In this document: positions 1 to 4,959 of the stretch, piece after piece
Layout: each line of letters opens with the position of its first letter
Numbering within the stretch: the first letter of the stretch is position 1
Assembly (NCBI GenBank): GCA_031283115.1
Contig: JAITCK010000127.1
Span: forward strand, 1 to 7,338
Source: Cellulomonadaceae bacterium
GTDB lineage: Bacteria > Actinomycetota > Actinomycetes > Actinomycetales > Cellulomonadaceae
Direction of reading: 5' to 3'
DNA: 7,338 nt
The notes under the pieces: generated by a model
Seen by the model: only the letters and a program-made list of their open reading frames with translations
Told to the model about the DNA's origin: nothing
The model's database searches: none
Program-made: the position numbers and the translations under genes

Positions 1-711
1 GTGCTCAAAGGCGTCAACCTGGCCGTAGAGCGCGGGTCAGTCACCGTGATTCTTGGACCGTCAGGGTCTGGCAAATCCACGCTACTGCGCTGTATCAACG
101 AACTCGAAGATATCACCGCCGGGTCAGTTGTGGTGGGCGGAGTCCGCATGGGCTACCGCCTGGACAGCAACGGCACACTCCACCGCCTCCACCCGAAAGT
201 TATTGCTGAACAGCGCCGCCGCATCGGCATGGTCTTCCAACGGTTCCACCTGTTCCCCCATATGACCGCCCTAGAAAACGTCATGGAGGCGCCGCTACGG
301 GTGACCAAACTCTCCAAAGATCAGGCCCGCCAACGGGCACTGGCCCTGATGGAACGAGTGGGCTTGGCTGACCGTATCGACCACTATCCGGCCCAACTCT
401 CCGGCGGCCAGCAGCAGCGTGTCGCCATTGCTCGCGCCCTGGCCATGGAGCCAGACCTCATGCTCTTCGATGAGCCCACATCAGCCCTAGACCCTGAACT
501 GGTGGGCGAAGTGCTGGCCGTCATGAAAGACCTGGCATCCTCCGGCATGACCATGATTGTTGTCACCCACGAAATCGGCTTCGCCCGTGAAGTGGCCGAC
601 CATGTCGTGTTCATGGATGACGGCGTCATCGTCGAAGAAGGCCCCCCAACGGCTGTGCTCGACAACCCGCAACAGCCTCGAACCCAAGACTTCCTCGCCC
701 ACGTACTGTAA
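1..711 (+). CDS. Amino-acid ABC transporter ATP-binding protein (5'-truncated)
   Basis: This is the cytoplasmic ATPase subunit of a polar amino-acid (PAAT, GlnQ/HisP-like) ABC importer; ATP hydrolysis here drives uptake through a permease not in the window. Visible residues, numbered from the first codon in the window: Walker [10 protein letters not shown] at 19-27, Q-loop Gln80, signature LSGGQ at 133-137, Walker B LMLFDEP at 153-159 with catalytic Glu158, D-loop SALD, and switch His190. The C-terminal part, with its EEGPP stretch and FLAHVL end, fits the PAAT group. A 20-residue-plus segment around 50-72 between Walker A and the Q-loop is longer than in E. coli GlnQ and is seen in some actinobacterial relatives. 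Family members normally carry about 15-20 residues before VLKGVNL, so the GTG at base 1 is most likely an internal Val codon and the true start lies upstream. The exact substrate (glutamine, glutamate, other) cannot be told from the ATPase. Confidence 0.95.
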   Translation: MLKGVNLAVERGSVTVILGPSGSGKSTLLRCINELEDITAGSVVVGGVRMGYRLDSNGTLHRLHPKVIAEQRRRIGMVFQRFHLFPHMTALENVMEAPLRVTKLSKDQARQRALALMERVGLADRIDHYPAQLSGGQQQRVAIARALAMEPDLMLFDEPTSALDPELVGEVLAVMKDLASSGMTMIVVTHEIGFAREVADHVVFMDDGVIVEEGPPTAVLDNPQQPRTQDFLAHVL

Positions 712-720
712 AAATAGGGC

Positions 721-1767
721 GTGCTGAACTTCGCTTCGGATAATTATTCGCCCGCTCACCCGGAGGTGTTGGCTGCCGTGACGGCGGCCAACGAGGGGGA
801 CGCTCCCGCCTATGGGGGCGACGCCTGGACGGGATGGTTTGAAGCCCGGGCAGCCGAGATTTTCGGGGAAGGAACCAAGGCTTTTCCTGTGCTCAGCGGC
901 ACGGGGGCCAACGTTCTGGCCCTGGCTGCCGTCACCCCACGCTGGGGGTCTGTCATCTGCGCCGATGTAGCCCACCTGACCGCCGACGAGGCTGCCGCGC
1001 CCGAACATGCCGGACTCAAACTTTTGACCTGCCCCACCGGCGCTGACGGCAAACTCACGCCCGACAGCCTGACCCGTTGGACAGACAACCTAGGCGACCA
1101 CCATCGGGCACAGGCCGCAACCCTGTCCATCACCCAAGCCACCGAGGTAGGCACCGTCTACACGCCCGCTGAGATACAAGCCTTGACCGACACCGCCCAT
1201 GCGCACGGCCTGACAGTACACATGGACGGCTCGCGCCTGGCTGGGGCTGCCGCAAGCCTCGGATTGGGCTTGCGGGGACTCACCTCGGACGTTGGCGTTG
1301 ACCTGCTGTCCTTGGGGGCGGCAAAAAACGGTGGGATGCTGGGCGAAGCCGTCATCGTGCTGCCTGACGCGCCGCCAGCAGCCAGAGAAGCCGTATATCA
1401 CCTGCGCAAACGCACGCTCCAGTTGGCGTCAAAACTCCGTTTCGTTTCAGCACAACTTTGCGCCATGTACGACGGCGACCTCTGGCACCGCAACGCCCAG
1501 CAGGCCAACAGCATGGCTGCACGCTTGGCAGCCGCCATCGCCAACATACCCGACATCACCCTGACCCGACCCGTCCAATCCAACGCCGTATTTGCCAGCC
1601 TGCCCCGCCCCCTAGCCGCCGCCCTCAGCCAGCAGGCCCACTTCTACCCGTGGGGGCCAGGCGACAGCCAAGACCGCGTTGAAGTGCGGTGGATGACTGC
1701 CTGGAACACCACAACAGAGCATGTAGAACGTTTTGCCGCCATCGTGAGGGACACGTCGGCCAAGTGA
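721..1767 (+). CDS. ltaE: Low-specificity threonine aldolase / beta-eliminating lyase family
   Basis: A 348-residue PLP enzyme of fold type I (Beta_elim_lyase family). The known family reaction is cleavage of L-threonine or L-allo-threonine to glycine and acetaldehyde in the cytoplasm. The N-terminus FASDNYS...HPEV and AYGGDAWT matches the bacterial LtaE subgroup. Other visible parts are the glycine-rich SGTGANVLAL at 59-68, His85 in ADVAHLTADE (expected to stack on PLP), HMDGSRL with Asp169 (PLP ring nitrogen) and Arg172, and the Schiff-base lysine Lys202 in LGAAKNGGMLGEA. Length is normal. The GTG at 721 is chosen because an in-frame TAG lies at 715-717 and the N-terminus aligns with the family; the ribosome site is weak (TAGGG close to the start). 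It begins nine bases after the ABC ATPase stop, so the two are probably co-transcribed and perhaps translationally coupled. Substrate stereospecificity is not readable from sequence; other aldol or beta-elimination substrates are possible. Confidence 0.9.
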   Translation: MLNFASDNYSPAHPEVLAAVTAANEGDAPAYGGDAWTGWFEARAAEIFGEGTKAFPVLSGTGANVLALAAVTPRWGSVICADVAHLTADEAAAPEHAGLKLLTCPTGADGKLTPDSLTRWTDNLGDHHRAQAATLSITQATEVGTVYTPAEIQALTDTAHAHGLTVHMDGSRLAGAAASLGLGLRGLTSDVGVDLLSLGAAKNGGMLGEAVIVLPDAPPAAREAVYHLRKRTLQLASKLRFVSAQLCAMYDGDLWHRNAQQANSMAARLAAAIANIPDITLTRPVQSNAVFASLPRPLAAALSQQAHFYPWGPGDSQDRVEVRWMTAWNTTTEHVERFAAIVRDTSAK

Positions 1768-1770
1768 TTT

Positions 1771-1798
1771 TTGTGAATCGCTCTGCACGTATTACCGT
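1771..1798 (+). promoter_or_regulatory. Probable leaderless promoter of the SRPBCC gene
   Basis: TTGTGA at 1771-1776 (4 of 6 to TTGACA), a 16-base spacer, then TACCGT at 1793-1798, which fits the actinobacterial TANNNT -10 pattern. Six bases separate the -10 from the ATG at 1805, which would put the transcript start on or next to the start codon. No Shine-Dalgarno sequence is visible before that ATG, which agrees with a leaderless mRNA. Inference from motif only. Confidence 0.4.
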
Positions 1799-1804
1799 TT
1801 TCGC

Positions 1805-2317
1805 ATGAGCGCAAACGACACCGACGTCACAGGCAGCACCACCGCATACCCGGAACAGCACACCGAAGAACACGGCGGCCCCCACACCGTCACCGTGTCC
1901 ACACTTGTTACCCAGCCGCCGCAGCGGGTCTGGGCTGAAATGCTCCACCCGGGAGCCCGATGGATGCTGGGCGCCAACATCGAATCTGACTTCCAGCCCG
2001 GCTCCACCGTGACCTTCGAAGGGCACTTCTTTGGCCGCCGCTTCGAAGATCACGGCACCATTGTCGCCTTCGACCGGCCCAAACTCATGCACTTCACCCA
2101 CTATTCGCCCCTTTACGGCCTGCCCGACGAACCCGTCAACTACCACGAGATCCGTATCACCCTCGAAGAAATCGAGACCGGTACCCGCATCGTCGTTGTT
2201 CAAGAAAACATCGCCACCGCTGACCGGGCTGACCGGGCGGCAGACCAGTGGAAGCACGCCCTGGCCTCCCTGGCCCACTCCGACCACAACGCCCACGCCG
2301 ACATCACCCACCAGTAA
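1805..2317 (+). CDS. SRPBCC-fold (AHSA1/polyketide cyclase-like) protein
   Basis: A 170-residue soluble protein. After a polar, probably disordered N-terminus (1-27), residues 28-157 read as a START/SRPBCC helix-grip domain. The first strand and helix are VSTLVTQPPQRVWAEML. Successive strands follow: GSTVTFEGHFFGRRFEDHGTIVAF, the usual family pattern D-RP-x-L-M-H-F-T around 90-98, then YHEIRITLEE and TRIVVVQEN. A C-terminal helix, DRAADQWKHALASL, closes the pocket. Members of this family bind hydrophobic ligands or act on Hsp90; here the ligand is unknown. The tail is His/Asp/Ala rich. A 9-base tandem duplication (GCTGACCGG twice, 2219-2236) encodes ADRADR just before the last helix. There are 37 bases after the threonine aldolase with a promoter-like sequence in them, so it may be transcribed separately. 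Fold assignment is fairly secure, function is not. Confidence 0.85.
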   Translation: MSANDTDVTGSTTAYPEQHTEEHGGPHTVTVSTLVTQPPQRVWAEMLHPGARWMLGANIESDFQPGSTVTFEGHFFGRRFEDHGTIVAFDRPKLMHFTHYSPLYGLPDEPVNYHEIRITLEEIETGTRIVVVQENIATADRADRAADQWKHALASLAHSDHNAHADITHQ

Positions 2318-2348
2318 AGCCCCCGCACTAGTTCCCCCCTTGGCGGCT

Positions 2349-2362
2349 ACTCAACAATGAGT
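2349..2362 (+). promoter_or_regulatory. Small inverted repeat after the SRPBCC gene
   Basis: ACTCA at 2349-2353 and TGAGT at 2358-2362 form a perfect 5-bp dyad around ACAA. It lies 32 bases past the SRPBCC stop. There is no T-run, so it is not a convincing intrinsic terminator; it could be an operator or chance. Confidence 0.2.
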
Positions 2363-2386
2363 CTAAGAGCGCCGACTTATGCGACA

Positions 2387-2408
2387 TGAGCGCGCGCGCT
2401 GGCGCTCA
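2387..2408 (+). promoter_or_regulatory. Perfect 7-bp inverted repeat, TGAGCGC/GCGCTCA
   Basis: TGAGCGC at 2387-2393 pairs perfectly with GCGCTCA at 2402-2408 around an 8-base GC-rich loop. As RNA it would be a stable hairpin; as DNA it is an operator-sized dyad of 22 bp. It lies in the 285-base gap between the SRPBCC and cold-shock genes. It could end the upstream transcript (but lacks a T-run), belong to the cold-shock leader, or bind a regulator. I cannot choose between these. Confidence 0.35.
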
Positions 2409-2451
2409 GGCCCACTTGTGCCGTAGCGTGCACCCCGTTGCAGTGAATGAC

Positions 2452-2482
2452 GTTGTCCCGGGCGGTATCGCCGGGCGCCAAC
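2452..2482 (+). promoter_or_regulatory. Strong hairpin in the probable cold-shock gene leader
   Basis: The outer stem is GTTG (2452-2455) with CAAC (2479-2482) and the middle stem is CCCGG (2457-2461) with CCGGG (2471-2475). The inner pairs CG (2463-2464) with CG (2469-2470) close a GTAT tetraloop. Bulges are at 2456, 2462 and 2476-2478. It lies about 120 bases before the cold-shock start. Long structured leaders are known for cspA-type genes, so a regulatory role is plausible but unproven; the transcript start is not identifiable by eye. Confidence 0.35.
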
Positions 2483-2524
2483 AGTGAAGGCAGAAGATGT
2501 GCCTGCGCCAGCGGCGGACCTTGC

Positions 2525-2574
2525 ACAGTCGAGGCTTGACAGCAGGCACCGTGACAGTCGCGCCCCGACAGTCG
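2525..2574 (+). repeat. Three ACAGTCG direct repeats upstream of the cold-shock gene
   Basis: ACAGTCG occurs at 2525-2531, 2554-2560 and 2568-2574; the last two share the longer GACAGTCG and are 14 bases apart. A consensus-like TTGACA lies between the first two copies at 2536-2541, but I find no good -10 at the right distance. The repeats could be protein-binding half-sites or RNA elements; the third forms part of a hairpin loop. Confidence 0.35.
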
Positions 2575-2581
2575 GGTCGCG
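2559..2581 (+). promoter_or_regulatory. GC-rich hairpin just before the cold-shock ribosome site
   Basis: CGCG (2559-2562) pairs with CGCG (2578-2581), and after a one-base mismatch CCCG (2564-2567) pairs with CGGG (2573-2576), leaving an ACAGT loop. The hairpin ends seven bases before the Shine-Dalgarno at 2589, close enough to affect ribosome loading. A role in temperature- or growth-dependent translation is an inference from position and from known cspA leaders. Confidence 0.4.
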
Positions 2582-2588
2582 TCAGTGC

Positions 2589-2594
2589 AAGGAG
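2589..2594 (+). promoter_or_regulatory. Ribosome binding site deciding the csp start
   Basis: AAGGAG lies eight bases before the ATG at 2603, the best Shine-Dalgarno in the window. It fixes the start at 2603 and not at the upstream in-frame GTG at 2585, which would also add six residues (QGEQY-like) not seen in CspA proteins. Confidence 0.8.
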
Positions 2595-2602
2595 AGCAGT
2601 AC

Positions 2603-2806
2603 ATGGCTACCGGAACCGTCAAGTGGTTCAACGCCGAAAAGGGCTACGGCTTCATCGCCCCTGAAGACGGCTCAGCAGACGTCTTCGCCCACTTCAGCGC
2701 CATTCAGTCGACTGGCTACAAGAGCCTTGAAGAAGGCCAGAAGGTCGAGTTTGACGTGACGCAGGGTCAGAAGGGTCTCCAAGCGGAGAACATCAAGCCC
2801 CTCTGA
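2603..2806 (+). CDS. cspA: Cold-shock protein, CspA family
   Basis: A 67-residue single cold-shock domain (OB-fold) that binds single-stranded RNA and DNA and acts as an RNA chaperone or antiterminator in the cytoplasm. The start [10 protein letters not shown] is typical, with Trp8. RNP1 is KGYGFI at 13-18 and RNP2 is VFAHF at 27-31. The segment [17 protein letters not shown] and the C-terminal QAENIKPL are the usual actinobacterial form. Length is normal and no residue of the binding face looks altered. It is a single-gene unit with a strong ribosome site, a hairpin-rich upstream region and an intrinsic terminator 30 bases after its stop. Whether it is cold-inducible or constitutively expressed cannot be told; many actinobacterial members are constitutive. 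Confidence 0.97.
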   Translation: MATGTVKWFNAEKGYGFIAPEDGSADVFAHFSAIQSTGYKSLEEGQKVEFDVTQGQKGLQAENIKPL

Positions 2807-2836
2807 TTCAGGCTTGCAACACCCCAGACCTGAGAG

Positions 2837-2873
2837 AAACCGGCTGTCCCCGTCAGGGGCGGCCGGTTTCTTG
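2837..2873 (+). terminator. Intrinsic terminator of the cold-shock gene
   Basis: AAACCGGC (2837-2844) pairs with GCCGGTTT (2862-2869), and the inner CCCC (2848-2851) pairs with GGGG (2856-2859) around a GTCA loop; between them G2846 can pair with C2860. The sequence then continues as TTTCTTG, a short T-rich tail. The A-run on the left makes it usable from the other strand too, so it could also stop transcripts of the convergent MFS gene. Confidence 0.85.
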
Positions 2874-2906
2874 CGTCCCACCACAAGATGGTTGAGCGGC
2901 AGAGAT

Positions 2907-2943
2907 CGAACCGGAAGGTTCGCTGAAACCACCGGAAGGGTGG
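2907..2943 (-). terminator. Two small tandem hairpins after the MFS gene
   Basis: CGAACC (2907-2912) pairs perfectly with GGTTCG (2917-2922) around GGAA, and CCACC (2929-2933) pairs with GGTGG (2939-2943) around GGAAG. Both contain ACCGGAAGG (2910-2918 and 2931-2939), a 9-base direct repeat at a 21-base period. They lie 15-50 bases past the stop of the - strand MFS gene, where a terminator is expected. Neither is followed by a real T-run on the - strand (ATCTC after the distal one), so termination may rely on the larger hairpin at 2837-2869. Confidence refers to a terminator-like or mRNA-stabilising role. Confidence 0.4.
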
Positions 2944-2957
2944 GGCTTCAACCGGCC

Positions 2958-4295
2958 TCAGTTACTGCTGGCGGCAGGGAAGACGGCGTCAATGTCGTGG
3001 CGTCGCGTAGGCAGGGGCGCGCAGAAGCGCCGTTCAGCAAGGACAGCCAACAGACCCAACACGATCAGCACCGCCCCCATGAGCGGAACCATGCGCACAC
3101 CCACGGTAGCGACAAGCAGGGCGCCCAAGCCTGAACCGCCCGCAATGCCCAGGTTGAAAATGGCCGATGACGTGGCAATGCCCATGTCGGCTGAGGTGGG
3201 GGCGTTCTGCATCACCCGGTGGGAGAAGGTAGGCGGGATAGCGGTGAAAGCGAACCCAAACAGGGCGATAGCCGCGACAGCCACCCAGCCGTGCTGACCA
3301 AAGGCCGCCAAAACAACCAGAGCCACCAGCACCAGCAGCAGGGCCACCACCAGGGACTCCCAGGCAAAACGGTCAAGGAAACGGGCAATAACGAGGGCAC
3401 CCAGCAGACCCGCCACCCCTTGAATGAGCAGCAGGCCAGGAATCATGGACAGGCTAAACCCGGCTAGGTCGCGCAAGAGTTCGGTGACAAAAACGAGCAG
3501 GCCAAAAGCACCCGTGACGATGAGGGCTGTCGCAACCAGTTGGAAACTGAAGCGTTTGCGGTCAGGAAAGGGAGCCTTGGCGGCGCCCGAGGCTGACGGT
3601 TTCATCGTCGGGAAAAGAAAAACAACCAGGGCAAAAATGACGACCGACAGGCCAGCAGCCACCCAGAAGGTGACCCGCCAACTGGTGTGCTCACCCAGCC
3701 AGGTGCCAGCCGGGATGCCCAGCAGGGGGGCCAGCGAGTTGCCGATAGCCAGGCGGGCGGTGACCCGGCCACGTACTCGCGGCGGGAAGAGACCGGTGGT
3801 GCCAGGCAGCACAGCCACCCAGAAGAGGGCGTGGGCCAGGGCGGTGACCAGGCGGGCGGCCAGTAGAGACCCGTAACTGTGGGCGGCTCCACCCCACACG
3901 GTGCCAATGACAACCAGGCCGATGGTGGCGGCCAGCACCCAGCGGCGGGGAATGTTGCGGGTGACATGGGCGAGGGGAACGGTGGCAACAAGCACCACTA
4001 GGGCGTAACCGGTGACCAGCAGTCCAATAGCCGACGTGGTGGTGTTCAGGTCGGGCGCCATGAGCAGGAGCAGGCCCGACGGTAGGCCCTCAACCAGCAC
4101 AAAGAGGAAAGTAGAGACAGTCATCGCCACCAGGATGACTGCGGCGCGGCGTGGTGAGACGGGCGTTGTGAAGGCGGGTTCTGCTGCGGTAGGTGCCTGG
4201 TCGGGTATTGAGGGCTGCGCTGAGATGCTGCTGCTTGCTGGGGCGCTGCTTGCTGCAGCGCTCGCGGGCGCGTCCGTGAGGACAGACGTCGACAT
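2958..4295 (-). CDS. MFS drug/metabolite efflux transporter, DHA1 (AraJ/NepI-like)
   Basis: A 445-residue inner-membrane proton-driven exporter by family. After an Ala/Ser/Pro-rich cytoplasmic N-terminus of about 48 residues, roughly twelve hydrophobic helices follow (for example 51-76, 86-109, 118-138, 146-166, 181-200, 207-228, 252-272, 282-303, 312-332, 337-354, 371-395 and 402-420). The motif-A loop (HVTRNIPRRW, 110-119) is the altered form seen in sugar/purine efflux relatives. LGIPAGTWLG with WRVTFW at 192-211 is the hallmark of the AraJ/NepI/PbuE-type group. The central loop (229-249) is basic and ends at PDRKRF. The start at 4295 is preferred because GTAGG (bases 4302-4306) sits six bases before it; ATG at 4313 and GTG at 4337 are in frame but have no ribosome site and lie nearer the promoter. 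The substrate is unknown: candidates include nucleosides, sugars or drugs. It is monocistronic and divergent from the next gene. Confidence 0.92.
   Translation of the reverse strand: MSTSVLTDAPASAAASSAPASSSISAQPSIPDQAPTAAEPAFTTPVSPRRAAVILVAMTVSTFLFVLVEGLPSGLLLLMAPDLNTTTSAIGLLVTGYALVVLVATVPLAHVTRNIPRRWVLAATIGLVVIGTVWGGAAHSYGSLLAARLVTALAHALFWVAVLPGTTGLFPPRVRGRVTARLAIGNSLAPLLGIPAGTWLGEHTSWRVTFWVAAGLSVVIFALVVFLFPTMKPSASGAAKAPFPDRKRFSFQLVATALIVTGAFGLLVFVTELLRDLAGFSLSMIPGLLLIQGVAGLLGALVIARFLDRFAWESLVVALLLVLVALVVLAAFGQHGWVAVAAIALFGFAFTAIPPTFSHRVMQNAPTSADMGIATSSAIFNLGIAGGSGLGALLVATVGVRMVPLMGAVLIVLGLLAVLAERRFCAPLPTRRHDIDAVFPAASSN
4230..4255 (-). repeat. 11-base direct repeat in the MFS N-terminal tail
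   Basis: GCTGCTTGCTG occurs at 4230-4240 and 4245-4255, a period of 15 bases, equal to five codons, inside the Ala/Ser-rich N-terminal region (AASSAP then ASSSI). Being in-frame, copy changes would alter the tail length without breaking the reading frame. Confidence 0.5.
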
Positions 4296-4347
4296 AGATG
4301 ACCTACTTTTCATAACGGTGGCTGGGTGTCCGCGCACCGATGAGCGG

Positions 4348-4365
4348 AAGATCGAAACGATTTTA
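4348..4365 (-). promoter_or_regulatory. MFS promoter -10 with overlapping dyad
   Basis: Read on the - strand, TAAAAT (bases 4365-4360) is a 5-of-6 match to the -10 consensus, with no clear -35. It would start transcription near 4353, about 58 bases before the chosen MFS start. A dyad, ATCG-AAA-CGAT (4351-4361), extends on both sides to AA...TT with one mismatch (4348-4364). It covers the -10, a classical position for a repressor operator. No regulator gene sits next to it in the window. Confidence 0.4.
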
Positions 4366-4403
4366 GCGCAGCCTCAATCATGCTCATGCGAGACAATAGG
4401 CAA

Positions 4404-4856
4404 GTGAGTGAGCAAACATCAGCAGATTGGGTAGCCCAGCGCACTGAGGCGGCCCGCGTGCAGGCCGAACGGCTGGCAGCCCGCCAAAATGCCGAACATG
4501 AGAAAGCCGAGGCGGTGGTTGCCGAGTTCATGCCAGCAGTCCAGGCGCGCGGCCCTGCCCCGCAGCGGTTGTTCGTGCGCGGATACGGTGGTCAAGGTCA
4601 GGCCCGCACCTCCTTGCAGGGCTGGTATCTGCGCATCGACAAGACGGCCGCCATCGGCACGGATGGAAAGTTTTACGTGCTCATCGCCCCGCTCACCTGG
4701 TGGGACAGGTTGCGGGGGATTCATATTCAACCCAGCAGGCCCACCATGATTCTTGGTGAGGGCGGCAAAGATGGTGATTCCATCGACCTGCTGGTGGCCC
4801 TCGACCGTGTCATGCCCGGCTGGAAGGACTGCAGGCAAGAGGAGCCGCAGGAATAA
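4404..4856 (+). CDS. Conserved-looking hypothetical protein with helical N-terminus
   Basis: I do not recognise a named family. As drawn it has 150 residues, no signal peptide and no membrane segment, and looks cytoplasmic. Residues 5-45 are a charged, Ala/Glu/Arg/Gln-rich helix (DWVAQRTEAARVQAERLAARQ), likely a coiled coil. From about 46 on there is a compact alpha/beta part with RLFVRGYGGQGQ, the strand GWYLRID, GTDGKFYVLIAP, TWWDRLRGIHI, and an end with GEGGKDGDSIDLL. GTG at 4404 is chosen because DWVAQR lies close to it and because it leaves 108 bases between the two divergent starts. ATG at 4380 or 4386 is in frame and would add eight or six residues. Neither start has a strong ribosome site (only TAGG just before the GTG). 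It ends 102 bases before the response regulator, which has its own promoter-like sequence, so a functional link with the two-component pair is only suggested by position. Confidence 0.8.
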   Translation: MSEQTSADWVAQRTEAARVQAERLAARQNAEHEKAEAVVAEFMPAVQARGPAPQRLFVRGYGGQGQARTSLQGWYLRIDKTAAIGTDGKFYVLIAPLTWWDRLRGIHIQPSRPTMILGEGGKDGDSIDLLVALDRVMPGWKDCRQEEPQE

Positions 4857-4862
4857 AGGGCG

Positions 4863-4890
4863 TTGAGTGACATGCCACCATGCATATTGT
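4863..4890 (+). promoter_or_regulatory. Candidate promoter of the two-component operon
   Basis: TTGAGT (4863-4868), a 16-base spacer and TATTGT (4885-4890) form the best sigma70-like pair in the 102-base gap, predicting a start near 4897 and a leader of about 60 bases. CATGC is repeated at 4871-4875 and 4879-4883 inside the spacer. A rival is TAGATT at 4946-4951, seven bases before the ATG, which would give a leaderless mRNA but has no -35. Confidence 0.4.
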
Positions 4891-4914
4891 GCCAGTAATG
4901 GATAGGTAAAAACG

Positions 4915-4938
4915 CCGACGAAGCCCGCGCTTCTGCGG
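4915..4938 (+). promoter_or_regulatory. Hairpin between the hypothetical gene and the response regulator
   Basis: GAAGC (4920-4924) pairs with GCTTC (4929-4933) around CCGC, and CCG (4915-4917) pairs with CGG (4936-4938) across a 2x2 internal loop. It is followed by ATTTAGG, too poor in T to be a firm terminator. It may attenuate read-through from the upstream gene or be part of the response-regulator leader. Confidence 0.3.
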
Positions 4939-4941
4939 ATT

Positions 4942-4959
4942 TAGGTAGATTTCCACCTA
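4942..4959 (+). promoter_or_regulatory. TAGGT/ACCTA dyad over the response-regulator start
   Basis: TAGGT (4942-4946) and ACCTA (4955-4959) form an 18-base dyad whose right arm includes the first base of the ATG; G4948 can also pair with C4953. Another TAGGTA lies at 4903-4908, 39 bases upstream of the left arm. Either an operator (NarL-type regulators bind short dyads) or an RNA hairpin masking the start codon would fit. No normal Shine-Dalgarno is present. Confidence 0.35.

Noticed and set aside
487..1008. 173-codon open frame on the - strand across the ABC/aldolase junction
   Set aside because: It overlaps two well-supported genes and has no family features.
2219..2238. GCTGACCGG tandem copies as a regulatory or mobile repeat
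   Set aside because: It is a two-copy, in-frame 9-base duplication inside a coding region, encoding ADRADR; ordinary slippage explains it.
1625..2311. 228-codon open frame on the - strand opposite the aldolase end and SRPBCC gene
   Set aside because: Its Gly/Val/Asp-rich composition is that expected from the antisense of high-GC coding DNA, and it has no motif.
2357..2389. Ten-codon frame MSLRAPTYAT as a leader peptide
   Set aside because: It has no ribosome site, no run of regulatory codons and no attenuator next to it; chance is the simpler reading.
2536..2541. TTGACA as the -35 of the cold-shock promoter
   Set aside because: No TANNNT-like -10 occurs 15-19 bases downstream; the position holds CGCGCC-type sequence.
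2585..2602. Upstream GTG start for the cold-shock protein
   Set aside because: It overlaps the Shine-Dalgarno that serves the ATG at 2603 and adds six residues not found in CspA proteins.
2901..2925. GATCGAACC/GGTTCG resembling the T-arm of a tRNA on the - strand
   Set aside because: The bases flanking the GTTCGATC loop do not form the required 5-bp stem, and no acceptor, D or anticodon arms fit around it; it is simply a hairpin with a GGAA loop.
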